DNA of 64,000 nt, taken from contig CAZSZJ010000004.1 of assembly GCA_964610985.1 (NCBI GenBank), positions 1 through 64,000 on the forward strand, read 5' to 3'. The notes beneath the pieces are model-generated. The model saw only the letters and a program-made list of their open reading frames with translations, did not search any database and was not told where the DNA came from. Numbering within the stretch: the first letter of the stretch is position 1; every line of letters starts with the position of its first letter. The position numbers and the translations under genes were made by a program. Below, in pieces: positions 49,949 to 57,689 of this stretch. This DNA comes from JARIHD01 sp964610985. GTDB taxonomy: Bacteria; Patescibacteriota; Saccharimonadia; Saccharimonadales; UBA4665.

Positions 49949-50479
49949 ATGCCAAAGACTAGTGAAATAGAACTGGAATCAACTTATCTAGCCGCCTTTT
50001 TACCGAACGGCTTGGATGCGTGCCGCAGGGTAGATATCGAAGATTATTATTTTCCTGCCAGCGAAGCGATGCCGCGCCTTCGTATTCGCCGAAAAGACAA
50101 CAGCTACCAATTTACCAAAAAGACGCCCATAGGTGGCGACGTCGGTCACCAAGCCGAAGAGCACATAGAGATAAACGCCTCCGAATACAATGCACTCAAA
50201 AAGGGCGACGGCCGCGGCGTAGCCAAAACACGATACCTTTTTCCGCATGGCGATCTAGTGGCAGAGGTAGACTTGTTTCGCGGTGCCTTGGCCGGACTAT
50301 GTGTGGTGGAGTTTGAATTCTCAAGCCAGACCGAAAAAGACGCTTTTGTTACGCCCAATTTTTGTTTGGCCGATGTAACGCATGAGGATTTTATCGCCGG
50401 CGAAGCGCTGGCCGGACGCAGCTACCAAGACATTGAATCCGAGCTGCGGCGCCTTGGCTATTCGCCGATTTCTGGGTAA
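49949..50479 (+). CDS. CYTH-domain protein
   Basis: 176 residues. CYTH fold with the N-terminal signature TSEIELEST replacing the usual ExExK by ExExx, RIRRKDNSYQFTKKTPIG (basic strand for phosphates), and AEVDLFRGALAGLCVVEFEFSS (acidic metal-binding strands). CYTH enzymes act on triphosphates (adenylate cyclase IV, thiamine triphosphatase, tripolyphosphatase). The missing Lys in the first motif leaves the activity open. Overlaps the convergent MazG-like gene by 22 bases. Confidence 0.8.
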   Translation: MPKTSEIELESTYLAAFLPNGLDACRRVDIEDYYFPASEAMPRLRIRRKDNSYQFTKKTPIGGDVGHQAEEHIEINASEYNALKKGDGRGVAKTRYLFPHGDLVAEVDLFRGALAGLCVVEFEFSSQTEKDAFVTPNFCLADVTHEDFIAGEALAGRSYQDIESELRRLGYSPISG

Positions 50480-50850
50480 CGCTCGGCGTTGCGCCGATAA
50501 TATTCCACCCATTTATCATCTTCGGGCAAATCAACTGATTCAATGTAGTGGCCTTTTTTGAATGCACCATTTTTTTCGTTTTTTGCGTGGGCGGCTTGGG
50601 CGACATCGGCTGCAGAAAAACCGTACTTTTCCGTTAGGTCATCGAGTGCCTGACGTACATCGGCGAGTTCGGCCAACATATCATTTGGCTTTGCATCCAG
50701 CAACTCTCGAGCCTCTTCGATAATTTTGTGCACGAGCGCCGTTTTGTGGTCGGAATCGCTCAGCACATGGTACTTCGGCGTCGCACCGGACGCGATCTGA
50801 TGATCGACAATTTTGTCGCGGACAAGTTTATTGAGCCTAAACTTTGGCAC
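50458..50850 (-). CDS. MazG-like nucleotide pyrophosphohydrolase
   Basis: 130 residues from a GTG at 50850. The helical core shows KLVRDKI at the start, HKIIEEARELLDAKPN (ExxE metal site) and LAELADVRQALDDL (second acidic motif ExxD), like phosphoribosyl-ATP pyrophosphatase/MazG housecleaning enzymes, which remove aberrant NTPs. A TTG at 50877 is an upstream alternative; the GTG has GGAG nine bases before it inside the EEP gene. Third gene of the HxlR operon. Confidence 0.8.
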   Translation of the reverse strand: MPKFRLNKLVRDKIVDHQIASGATPKYHVLSDSDHKTALVHKIIEEARELLDAKPNDMLAELADVRQALDDLTEKYGFSAADVAQAAHAKNEKNGAFKKGHYIESVDLPEDDKWVEYYRRNAERYPEIGE

Positions 50851-51643
50851 GGCGGGCAATCTCCATTCCGTAATCAAGATTAACCTTCAAATGGGCATAG
50901 CATAGATAATGATCGGCCTGCGCGGGAACTACTCTAGCCTCCCCAAAATCCATCTCTGGGGACGTAAGAATATGGTCCGAGCGTTGCATGATACCCGGCA
51001 AATCCGGGCGCGTGGGTTCGTCTGGCAACGGCTCGCAAAACTCGGCCACTATGCTAAAGAGCGGAAAAATAGCCACCGGGTTTGACAGATTAAAATCACC
51101 GCAAAAGATATACGGCGCCCGCACGTTATGCAACCATACCTTTTCTATCTGAGAGGCTAGTTCGGCGCCCTCGCCACTGATGTAATCTTTGCCAAAAATA
51201 TGTAGCGGTAGTAGCTGCGTATTGATAATCTGTATGCCGTTCCATTCGTAAATCTGCATTATTTTGTCGTGGCGTTTGGCCGGACGACCGTCTGCAAAGG
51301 TGTATGCAAAATCTGGATACGGATAGGTTATGTCGCGAATGTGTTTGAGCGGCCACCGCGAGATAATAGCATTACTTAACTGATACCCCGGATCGATATG
51401 TGATGGGCTGGTCACCATATCATATACATACTGCATATCCAACGCTTCTGCAATCTCTGTTGCGATCGCACGGTCATCGCTGGTGTGCGATTCCTGCAAA
51501 CAGATGATATCTGGGGATATTTCGCGCAAACAATCCGCAAAATAAGCGATGTCTTCGTCCATGTAATCGAATGACGTGTCGGCGTCACCGATTTTTCGCC
51601 CGCCTGCAATATTCCAGGTCGCGACCCTGATAAGTGTGTGCAT
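50837..51643 (-). CDS. Endonuclease/exonuclease/phosphatase (EEP) family protein 1
   Basis: 268 residues. EEP signatures: ATWNIAGG (Asn metal ligand), DIICLQESHT (Glu), FCGDFNLSNP (Asp-Asn pair) and RSDHILTSPEMD and ADHYLCYAHL (catalytic Asp-His). No signal peptide is seen, so a cytosolic phosphodiesterase or phosphatase. Start at 51643 follows the HxlR stop at once (TAG/TATG), which points to coupled translation; a longer frame to 51763 lies inside hxlR. A second EEP protein is divergently encoded at 52092. Confidence 0.88.
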   Translation of the reverse strand: MHTLIRVATWNIAGGRKIGDADTSFDYMDEDIAYFADCLREISPDIICLQESHTSDDRAIATEIAEALDMQYVYDMVTSPSHIDPGYQLSNAIISRWPLKHIRDITYPYPDFAYTFADGRPAKRHDKIMQIYEWNGIQIINTQLLPLHIFGKDYISGEGAELASQIEKVWLHNVRAPYIFCGDFNLSNPVAIFPLFSIVAEFCEPLPDEPTRPDLPGIMQRSDHILTSPEMDFGEARVVPAQADHYLCYAHLKVNLDYGMEIARRAKV

Positions 51644-51644
51644 A

Positions 51645-51962
51645 CTAAAAGAACTTTTTAGAAAATGATTCGATGGCCCGCAGCACCGGCAACATTTCCT
51701 TGCCCTTTTCGGTGAGCGAGTAGATGACCGACAGCTGATCGACGGTCTGTTTTTGCTGGGCAATCAAACCGAGTTGTTCCAATTTCTTGAGGCGGTCAGT
51801 TAAAGTAGTTGGGCTTACATCTACGGCACGTTGCAATTCATTAAACCGACGCGTCGCCTCAGATAAGACGTCAACAATCGCCAAGGTCCAGGCGTCGCCA
51901 AATACCTTATATGCCCGTTGCAGGTTTTCGTCTTCGTTGGCGATGGCTCTAGCTGCTGTCAT
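51645..51962 (-). CDS. HxlR-family winged-helix regulator
   Basis: 105 residues. The fold matches HxlR/YodB: VFGDAWTLAIVDVLSEATRRFNELQR then SPTTLTDRLKKLEQLGLIAQ (recognition helix) and SLTEKGKEMLPVLRAIE. No Cys is present, so it is not a thiol sensor like YodB or HypR. AAAGGA 7 bases before the ATG. Two palindromes upstream are likely its operators. Being first in an operon with EEP1 and the MazG-like gene and divergent from EEP2, it probably controls all of them. Confidence 0.9.
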   Translation of the reverse strand: MTAARAIANEDENLQRAYKVFGDAWTLAIVDVLSEATRRFNELQRAVDVSPTTLTDRLKKLEQLGLIAQQKQTVDQLSVIYSLTEKGKEMLPVLRAIESFSKKFF

Positions 51963-51978
51963 AAAAAGTCCTTTACAA

Positions 51979-51993
51979 CTACAAATTTTGTAG
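51979..51993. promoter_or_regulatory. HxlR operator 1 (perfect 15-bp palindrome)
   Basis: CTACAAATTTTGTAG, perfectly palindromic around the central T, 17 bases before the hxlR start, where it would block its own transcript. Confidence 0.6.
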
Positions 51994-52008
51994 TACTATT
52001 ACTAAGTG

Positions 52009-52023
52009 CTACATTTTCTGTAG
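52009..52023. promoter_or_regulatory. HxlR operator 2
   Basis: CTACATTTTCTGTAG, same CTACA...TGTAG half-sites as operator 1, centre 30 bp away (about three helix turns) and four bases before the -10 (TATAGT, 52028-52033) of EEP2. Confidence 0.6.
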
Positions 52024-52027
52024 CGAT

Positions 52028-52033
52028 TATAGT
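52028..52033 (+). promoter_or_regulatory. -10 box of EEP2
   Basis: TATAGT, followed by a leader of about 50 bases with the Shine-Dalgarno GGGGAG before ATG 52092. Operator 2 lies in the -35/-10 spacer. Confidence 0.5.
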
Positions 52034-52091
52034 GCAGGATCGGATTTTTAGCAAGTAAAACTGCCTGGATCAGAGGGCAGGGGAGTTCGTT

Positions 52092-52976
52092 ATGCCCCAA
52101 ATTATCATTGCCACCGGTAACACCTGTTATGGAAAACTAGCCCGAACCGGCGATGGCCTCGCGCCGTTCGCCGAAGCAGGCACCGATGTACTTACTTTAC
52201 AGGAACTACGTGACCCCGAGGCTGATACCTTCACCAACCAATTGGACCGCTATAACTTTACGCTCGTCCACGCCGTGGGAACCGCCGGTCTGGCCATGGC
52301 GATCAATAAAGATTCCGCTTTCGCGTACGACACCGGATCAATTCATCACGAACCCTTCCGCACCATGCGTCCCAGAGAGCGACAACTCTACGACAGTCAG
52401 TCGCGACTTGTCGGTCAGTTTCCCGAACGTGGTCTGGTTGCTGCTCGCTTTTTGCTGGACGAAACAGCCATAACCACGGCAACGACCCACCCCTACCCGC
52501 CAACTCGAACGCGTTCGCGCAACAATCAAGTCCGGTTTATTGGCCGGCACCTTGGCGAACCACGTTACGACGGAAATCTTGTTGTCACCGGTGACTGGAA
52601 CCACTGGCCCGCAGCACGGTCCAGCGACTTACGGATGCGGCAAGAAGCAGGACTCATCGCAGCCGATATCGGCGCGCAGCAGACCTGGAGCTTCCGCAAC
52701 ATGGAAAAGATGCAATATGTCGCCCGCGGCGTAAGCATGCTCCGCTACCCTACCCCCGGTAATATCCGCAGCCTAGGCGACAGGTACCTTGATGCGTTCG
52801 GAGGGCAGCTCGACGCCATCCTATACCGCGGCCCCGGCCTCCAATGTCTTAATACGGTGGTTACGCCTATCGACTCCGACCACAGAGCGGTAATAGCGAC
52901 ATTCCAAATTGACACCCGGTCCAGAAGTTCCGCAAACCCAATGAGGTCGCCTCAGTCGAAGCTACGACCCTCATAA
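52092..52976 (+). CDS. Endonuclease/exonuclease/phosphatase (EEP) family protein 2
   Basis: 294 residues. EEP motifs: ATGNTCYGK start (Asn), DVLTLQELRD (Glu), LVVTGDWNHWPAA (Asp, Asn) and IDSDHRAVIATF (Asp, His). No signal peptide. The tail is Arg/Ser/Pro-rich. Similar in plan, not in sequence, to EEP1 across the divergent promoter. Substrate unknown; families include nucleases, sphingomyelinases and inositol phosphatases. Strong Shine-Dalgarno, controlled by the shared HxlR operators (inference). Confidence 0.88.
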   Translation: MPQIIIATGNTCYGKLARTGDGLAPFAEAGTDVLTLQELRDPEADTFTNQLDRYNFTLVHAVGTAGLAMAINKDSAFAYDTGSIHHEPFRTMRPRERQLYDSQSRLVGQFPERGLVAARFLLDETAITTATTHPYPPTRTRSRNNQVRFIGRHLGEPRYDGNLVVTGDWNHWPAARSSDLRMRQEAGLIAADIGAQQTWSFRNMEKMQYVARGVSMLRYPTPGNIRSLGDRYLDAFGGQLDAILYRGPGLQCLNTVVTPIDSDHRAVIATFQIDTRSRSSANPMRSPQSKLRPS

Positions 52977-52986
52977 AAAGATGTGC

Positions 52987-52992
52987 TACTAT
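52987..52992 (+). promoter_or_regulatory. Extended -10, leaderless promoter
   Basis: GTGCTACTAT, 7 bases, ATG at 53000. Confidence 0.55.
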
Positions 52993-52999
52993 TACTCTC

Positions 53000-53713
53000 A
53001 TGTCTACTGAACAATTACCAAAGTTCGCCCATTTAACAGCCAATAATATTTATCAATCCGCCCGACGAATCAAGCCCCTGCCCGCCCACCTCAAGGCTTC
53101 GTGGAAGCAACTGAATAATGAAACCCCGTTACTTGCGGATGCAATGAGGTTTGCTAGTACGCAGTTTCCGCAATTATGGGGAGCCATTTGTCGCCCTGCC
53201 TTTATGGACGGCGTCTCAGCCTCCCACCTACTCCTACGTAACCTGTCCGATAGACACAGTATATCCTTTCCGAAAGAGGCATCAACGGGAGACACAGAAC
53301 ACGACCTCGTGGCTAGTTATGGGGCTATTGAATTTATTCTTGAATCCAATGCAACATTTCATGAACGGATTAAAGACCTCACTACCGACAGTGATTTACT
53401 CGCCGAAACAACATCAGTACGGTACTTTCAATCCCTCCACCCACTATGGTTTTCGGAGGGGGTTAGCATGGCAGCGCGGTATCTCCGACGCTCACCGCAA
53501 TATTTTGACGGTTTTTTGGCAGACGGCAGGTTATTCGAAACAACCACCTCAACTCCGGTGGCATTCGCCAACTTTAACCCTGATCATGTTATGCCCGTAG
53601 AAGCTGAGGACTGCGACAGGTTCGCAATGTTTACCGAGGGATTTGGCACGGTCACCCGCCTCATTCTCGACGCTGAGGTCAAACGTGATTTCGAGCAACA
53701 ATTCCCGGAGTAA
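53000..53713 (+). CDS. Unknown soluble protein
   Basis: 237 residues, no signal peptide or membrane helix. Helical N-terminal half (LPAHLKASWKQLNNETPLLA) and mixed C-terminal half (FNPDHVMPVEAEDCDRFAMF). No recognised motif. Four Cys-poor, His-containing segments do not form a known metal site. It is separated from EEP2 by 23 bases but carries its own extended -10 immediately before the start. Confidence 0.62.
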   Translation: MSTEQLPKFAHLTANNIYQSARRIKPLPAHLKASWKQLNNETPLLADAMRFASTQFPQLWGAICRPAFMDGVSASHLLLRNLSDRHSISFPKEASTGDTEHDLVASYGAIEFILESNATFHERIKDLTTDSDLLAETTSVRYFQSLHPLWFSEGVSMAARYLRRSPQYFDGFLADGRLFETTTSTPVAFANFNPDHVMPVEAEDCDRFAMFTEGFGTVTRLILDAEVKRDFEQQFPE

Positions 53714-53759
53714 TAAACACTTTTTGTAACTTTTCCCGGCCTATACTGGTATATAGGAT

Positions 53760-54281
53760 ATGCAAAACAACAATGAAGCAGAGCTGATTGCTCAATCACT
53801 AAACGGGGACGCAGAGGCCTACGCCGAGCTCGTCGACCGTTATAAAAACGCCGTGTACTATCATTGTTTTGCCATCGTACGCGATGAAGACATAGCGGAA
53901 GATATCGCCCAAGAAACGTTCATTAATGCGTACTACAAACTAAAGCAATATAACAGTAATTTTCGCTTGGCAACCTGGCTGTTTCGCATTAGCACCAACA
54001 AGTGCCTGACGTACCTCAAAAAGCACAGCAAAGAAGTCGCTCTTGAGGCAGAGATGCTGGCAACGGCATCGCAGGAACCATCGCCCCATCACCGCGCATT
54101 GCACAGTGAACTACATACCGCCGTACAAATGCTCCGGCCCACGTATCGGGCGGTGATCAGCCTGTACTATTGGCAAGGCCTGGATTACGCCGCTACCGCA
54201 GTGGTTATGGACGCGCCCGTTAATAGCGTCCGCGTCTGGTTAAAACGCGCCAAAGAAGAATTAAGGAAGGAGCTGTCATGA
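53760..54281 (+). CDS. ECF RNA polymerase sigma factor
   Basis: 173 residues. Region 2 (AYAELVDRYKNAVYYHCFAI, DIAEDIAQETFINAYYKLKQ with the DxAQE core-binding motif) and region 4 (LRPTYRAVISLYYWQGLDYA, VNSVRVWLKRAKEELRKE helix-turn-helix) are complete; region 3 is absent, as in ECF sigmas. It directs RNA polymerase to stress promoters. An AGGAT precedes the ATG and TATACT lies at 53742-53747. Its stop overlaps the next gene's ATG (ATGA). Confidence 0.95.
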   Translation: MQNNNEAELIAQSLNGDAEAYAELVDRYKNAVYYHCFAIVRDEDIAEDIAQETFINAYYKLKQYNSNFRLATWLFRISTNKCLTYLKKHSKEVALEAEMLATASQEPSPHHRALHSELHTAVQMLRPTYRAVISLYYWQGLDYAATAVVMDAPVNSVRVWLKRAKEELRKELS

Positions 54282-55189
54282 AAGACTTAGACAAATTGCT
54301 TTCGCAGCCCATGCCAAAACCAAAACGCCCCCTGTCCAATAACTTTACAAAGGAGATCATTATGAAGGTCAAACGACCCCGTCAAACTGGCTGGCAACGC
54401 CTGCGCGGCAATCTAAGAGGAGTGGTATTCACCAAAGCCGGAGCGGCCTCACTAGCCGGCGTCGTATTGATAAGCGGCACCGTGGCAGCAGTGAGCCTCT
54501 GGCCTCGGCCGACCGTGACCCCGACAGTCACCAAAAAACTGCCGAGCGGCAACCACATCGTCGGCTACGACACGCAGAATTGTAAATATTTCGACGCCCT
54601 GGACGGATCAAAGATCGAACCCAAAACCGAAAAAGTATATTACGAAGTCCGCGAAAATTCCCAGCTCACCGACCAGCAAATCCAGGACAGCCTGCGCGCC
54701 AACTGCGAGGAAAATATCAGCAACAACGCCGTGAGCAGCCTCATCCGCCAATACTCCGGTGATGGCCTGATGTCCACCATGACACTAACCGTAAAAGCCA
54801 TCAATAAAAACAGCATCACCGTGCAGACCGACGCGCACTATGCCGCGGCCAATAACAAACCTTGGCCCGAATATACCTACAGTAAGCTAGACGGTAAGCT
54901 ACTGGTCAGAGACCAGGACACCGCGATTTCGTACGCCGATCTGAAGATTGGCGACACCGTCAAGATGATCGTGCGGGACAGCAGCGGTAAATCCACCGAA
55001 ACTCCCGGCGGCTACGACCCACTCAGCCACCCCGAAAACATCACCATCCTGGCGATACTTCGGATCCCTGCACTGACCGGCGACCCAACCACCCTCCAGC
55101 GGGCGTTTGCTCAGGACATCGTTCGCCTGGAAGCGTGCGCCGATAGCCCTACCGGCCTGTGCCGAACCTACGAGTTCTCCCAACAATAG
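54278..55189 (+). CDS. Membrane anti-sigma factor candidate
   Basis: 303 residues. Cytosolic N-terminus about 1-48 (short and basic, KRPLSNNFTKEIIMKVKRPR), one membrane helix about 53-71 (AGAASLAGVVLISGTVAAVS), and a long ectodomain with Cys (NCKYFDAL, ANCEENIS, EACADSPTGLCRTYE). Genes overlapping an ECF sigma by four bases and encoding a single-pass protein are usually its anti-sigma factor. The zinc-binding ZAS motif HxxxCxxC is absent, so another type. The sensed signal is extracellular and unknown. Confidence 0.75.
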   Translation: MKDLDKLLSQPMPKPKRPLSNNFTKEIIMKVKRPRQTGWQRLRGNLRGVVFTKAGAASLAGVVLISGTVAAVSLWPRPTVTPTVTKKLPSGNHIVGYDTQNCKYFDALDGSKIEPKTEKVYYEVRENSQLTDQQIQDSLRANCEENISNNAVSSLIRQYSGDGLMSTMTLTVKAINKNSITVQTDAHYAAANNKPWPEYTYSKLDGKLLVRDQDTAISYADLKIGDTVKMIVRDSSGKSTETPGGYDPLSHPENITILAILRIPALTGDPTTLQRAFAQDIVRLEACADSPTGLCRTYEFSQQ

Positions 55190-55281
55190 CACTCGAACCT
55201 AACCGGGGGCGGGCCCACCACCCGCTCGTCCCCGGCTCCCTGGCCTTATTCTGTGGTGGCAAACACTGCCGCAATTACATG

Positions 55282-56031
55282 CTAGTCATACGTAAAGTAG
55301 GTGGTGTGGAATTTAATCGCCATCACATACGTATGTTCAGAGGTGACGCGCTTAAGCAAAGCCGGATAATCAGACACTAAACCATTTCTCTCGTAGTATG
55401 CCGATGCAGAATGGACATCGCTCTGGATACCGAAAGTCTTCAAAGCATACTTATTAATATCTGCTTCGGCGAATTCAAGCGTCAGTTTATAGTCGCCTTG
55501 GCGGTAATCGGTCGACAAAAGATCAGAAGCGGTATATCTCCGATTATATAAACCATACCCCGCGTCTGTTCCGTAGTATCTGTCATAGCTGTCGTTTACT
55601 GTCCGCTGCAAATCTGAATCGTATTCAGTCGTTTGCCAACCAGCGGCGGTTAAAGTACTGTGCAAAGCGAGCAGTTGCTGCCTGAGATTGCCGTCAAAGC
55701 CATAATAACGCTCGACAAAGTATTGGCAGCCACCAGACGAACTGGCGCCATCAAAATTCCGATACCATTTATAACAATAGTCATAGTCCGCCGATGCGTA
55801 GCTCACCATGGCGCCGTTCAAATCGATGGCATTTATCTGTTTCTGTATGGTGTCTGAGGCTTTTTGCCGTAATGCTGAAATTTCGCTGCCGTTAGCGTTA
55901 GGGGCACGCCAGCCCTTAACTATATCAAAGACAAATGTCGCTACCATCAAAAGTATTACGAGTCCAACCATACATCCGGGGATAAGAATAAGCCAAAGAG
56001 CAATCTTACTAAAAGTCTTTATTCGGAGCAT
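55282..56031 (-). CDS. Signal-anchored extracellular protein, unknown
   Basis: 249 residues. N-terminal helix about 10-35 (IALWLILIPGCMVGLVILLM), then a mixed alpha/beta ectodomain rich in Tyr/Asp (DYDYCYKWYRNFDGASSSGG, DRYYGTDAGYGLYNRRY). Two Cys (CYKW, GGCQYF) about 20 residues apart may form a disulfide. No known family. Resembles in plan the protein at 5019. Confidence 0.65.
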   Translation of the reverse strand: MLRIKTFSKIALWLILIPGCMVGLVILLMVATFVFDIVKGWRAPNANGSEISALRQKASDTIQKQINAIDLNGAMVSYASADYDYCYKWYRNFDGASSSGGCQYFVERYYGFDGNLRQQLLALHSTLTAAGWQTTEYDSDLQRTVNDSYDRYYGTDAGYGLYNRRYTASDLLSTDYRQGDYKLTLEFAEADINKYALKTFGIQSDVHSASAYYERNGLVSDYPALLKRVTSEHTYVMAIKFHTTYFTYD

Positions 56032-56104
56032 AGCCCTTTCAGTATACAGGACGGCCCAAAAGACTCAGTACTTCAACTTCTTTGACCGCAATCAAAATCA
56101 CCCC

Positions 56105-56110
56105 TATACT
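56105..56110 (+). promoter_or_regulatory. -10 box, leaderless promoter of a Nudix gene
   Basis: TATACT, 6 bases, ATG at 56117. It decides the start; the longest open frame starts 103 codons earlier inside the divergent gene. Confidence 0.6.
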
Positions 56111-56116
56111 ACCAGC

Positions 56117-56617
56117 ATGGCAACCGCAACACGAGCGATCGTTATTGAAAACGACAAATTATTAGTTATGCAGCGCAACAAATTTGGCAGCACCTATTTT
56201 ACGCTGGTCGGCGGACGGATTAACCACGGCGAAACTCCCGAAGAAGGACTAGCGCGCGAAGTGTTTGAAGAGACCGGCCTGACCGTAACAAGCGGTCGAG
56301 CAGTATTCATCGAAGAACATCCCGAACCATACGACCACCAAATTATTTACCTCTGTGAAGTAGCCCCACATCAAGACATCGTCATCCAAGAAGCCTCCGA
56401 AGAAGCCACTATGAATAAATACGGCATGAATATGCACCAGCCATTTTGGGTCACCAGCCGTGCCTTTGCTGGCATACCATTTCGCACGCCGCTTTTGCAA
56501 CAAGCAATCGTCGATGCGCTTAAAAAAGGCTTTCCGAAAAGCCCAATCAAACTACAAGAACCGCAGCCGTCATTTTTGAAGCGAACCCAAAAACGCCTCA
56601 AAAAATGGCGCGTCTAG
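56117..56617 (+). CDS. Nudix hydrolase
   Basis: 166 residues. Perfect Nudix box GGRINHGETPEEGLAREVFE then ETG. The entry strand ATRAIVIENDKLLVMQRNK and the post-box HPEPYDHQIIYLCEVAP are family-like. The tail (about 140-166) is very basic (KRTQKRLKKW), perhaps for binding nucleic acid or membrane. Substrate unknown. Fifth Nudix-type protein of the window. Confidence 0.9.
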   Translation: MATATRAIVIENDKLLVMQRNKFGSTYFTLVGGRINHGETPEEGLAREVFEETGLTVTSGRAVFIEEHPEPYDHQIIYLCEVAPHQDIVIQEASEEATMNKYGMNMHQPFWVTSRAFAGIPFRTPLLQQAIVDALKKGFPKSPIKLQEPQPSFLKRTQKRLKKWRV

Positions 56618-56621
56618 CTTT

Positions 56622-57161
56622 TTACTTTTTTTGACCCGGATCCAGCAATACGCCGCTTTTGGATACCTCTGGCACGCAGCACATATTACGGTTAAAGCAA
56701 CAGGGGCGACGCTCGCCAGCGAGCAGCTTGGATGCCGAAACTTCGATACGGTGCCTCCGTGTCGCCGGCTGAGCCGTCGAACCAATCCAGCGCAGCCATT
56801 CCCAACGTGCCAAAGGTGTTATACGAGTCCAGAGCGGATGTATCTGCGGGTCATCAACAAGCCCTTTCTGAATGTCTGGGGGTATAATGGGCTCCGGCCA
56901 GTCTTTGCTCGCCTCCATTTCGACGTCTACCGTATTGCCGGCCAGCGCATTAGCCGATTTTTGCAATTGCTTGTCGATATGCAACCAATGACTGCCATTG
57001 CCGTCCGGTTCAAGCGGCAGCTGAAATGCAAATCCGTTCAGCTTGCCTGCTACCATAACTTGGCCGCGCGACGGCAGCTTGGCGCTGGCTTCCGGAGGCA
57101 ACCTAAGAACGACCCACGATTCAATGGCATAAGGTTTTGCTTTAAAATGGATTGTCGGCAT
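56622..57161 (-). CDS. DUF1905/YdeI-like protein
   Basis: 179 residues from ATG 57161. The N-terminal part (HFKAKPYAIESWVVLRLPPE, then RGQVMVAGKLNGFAFQLPLE) is a DUF1905 small beta-barrel. The C-terminal part (PPDIQKGLVDDPQIHPLWTR and TPLARWEWLRWIGS, with TRRHRIEVS) is the helical YdeI/OmpD-associated-like domain. The pair occurs as one protein in many bacteria; role unclear. The start is fixed by TATTAT 7 bases upstream. Confidence 0.85.
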   Translation of the reverse strand: MPTIHFKAKPYAIESWVVLRLPPEASAKLPSRGQVMVAGKLNGFAFQLPLEPDGNGSHWLHIDKQLQKSANALAGNTVDVEMEASKDWPEPIIPPDIQKGLVDDPQIHPLWTRITPLARWEWLRWIGSTAQPATRRHRIEVSASKLLAGERRPCCFNRNMCCVPEVSKSGVLLDPGQKK

Positions 57162-57168
57162 ATCACTA

Positions 57169-57174
57169 ATAATA
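57169..57174 (-). promoter_or_regulatory. -10 box, leaderless promoter of the DUF1905 gene
   Basis: TATTAT on the minus strand, 7 bases before ATG 57161. Confidence 0.5.
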
Positions 57175-57283
57175 CCCGGTGTCATTGCTTTTCCACAACC
57201 CGGGACATATTTCATTTTTCATTGCTTCCCGGCGCAACTTTTGGTATTACAATATGGTGCTAAACTAAAATTAGGAGATCAAG

Positions 57284-57454
57284 ATGAGTGAATCACAGTC
57301 CGACCCAAATGCGCCTTTGGATCACAAAGAGATATTTGAATATTATCAAAATGAAACCGAAGCTCTGGGCCCTGACGCCGATAAGTTTAAAGGCGATATA
57401 TCTGCAGACCAACACGTCACCCACGACCCCCATCCCCCAGAGCAGGACGAATAA
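57284..57454 (+). CDS. Tiny acidic Pro-rich protein A
   Basis: 56 residues, predicted soluble and disordered: SDPNAPLDHKEIFEYYQNET, then Asp/Glu/Lys, ending HDPHPPEQDE. Good Shine-Dalgarno AGGAG before ATG. No Cys, no hydrophobic core, no family known. Eighteen bases downstream starts a second small protein of the same style. Confidence 0.6.
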   Translation: MSESQSDPNAPLDHKEIFEYYQNETEALGPDADKFKGDISADQHVTHDPHPPEQDE

Positions 57455-57471
57455 GATAATAAGGAGGAGCC

Positions 57472-57669
57472 ATGGAAGCCGGAGAACACCGTAAGGATAG
57501 AATTGAAGTTGAAAACATCTACGTCCCTCCTGAGCCAGGCAACGACCCTGCGATGCATGTACTCTGGGATATTCAGCACCCTATCACGCCAGAAGATGCC
57601 TTTGGGCCTGACAGCAGAAACCAACTGCCTCAACCAGAACAGAAGCCCTTACCAGAGCAAGAAGCGTAA
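57472..57669 (+). CDS. Tiny acidic Pro-rich protein B
   Basis: 65 residues, hydrophilic: VENIYVPPEPGNDPAMHVLW, then many Pro/Gln/Glu (PQPEQKPLPEQEA). Very strong Shine-Dalgarno AAGGAGGA. Tandem with protein A, 17 bases apart, so coexpressed. No family is recognised. The two share the length, charge and Pro content but no clear sequence match, so they may be partners rather than duplicates. Confidence 0.6.
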   Translation: MEAGEHRKDRIEVENIYVPPEPGNDPAMHVLWDIQHPITPEDAFGPDSRNQLPQPEQKPLPEQEA

Positions 57670-57689
57670 TTCTACCAGCAACGATTAAG

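Noticed and set aside
55808..56116. 103-codon extension of the Nudix gene at 56117
   Set aside because: Runs inside the divergent membrane gene and past the TATACT promoter; the extension has no family similarity.
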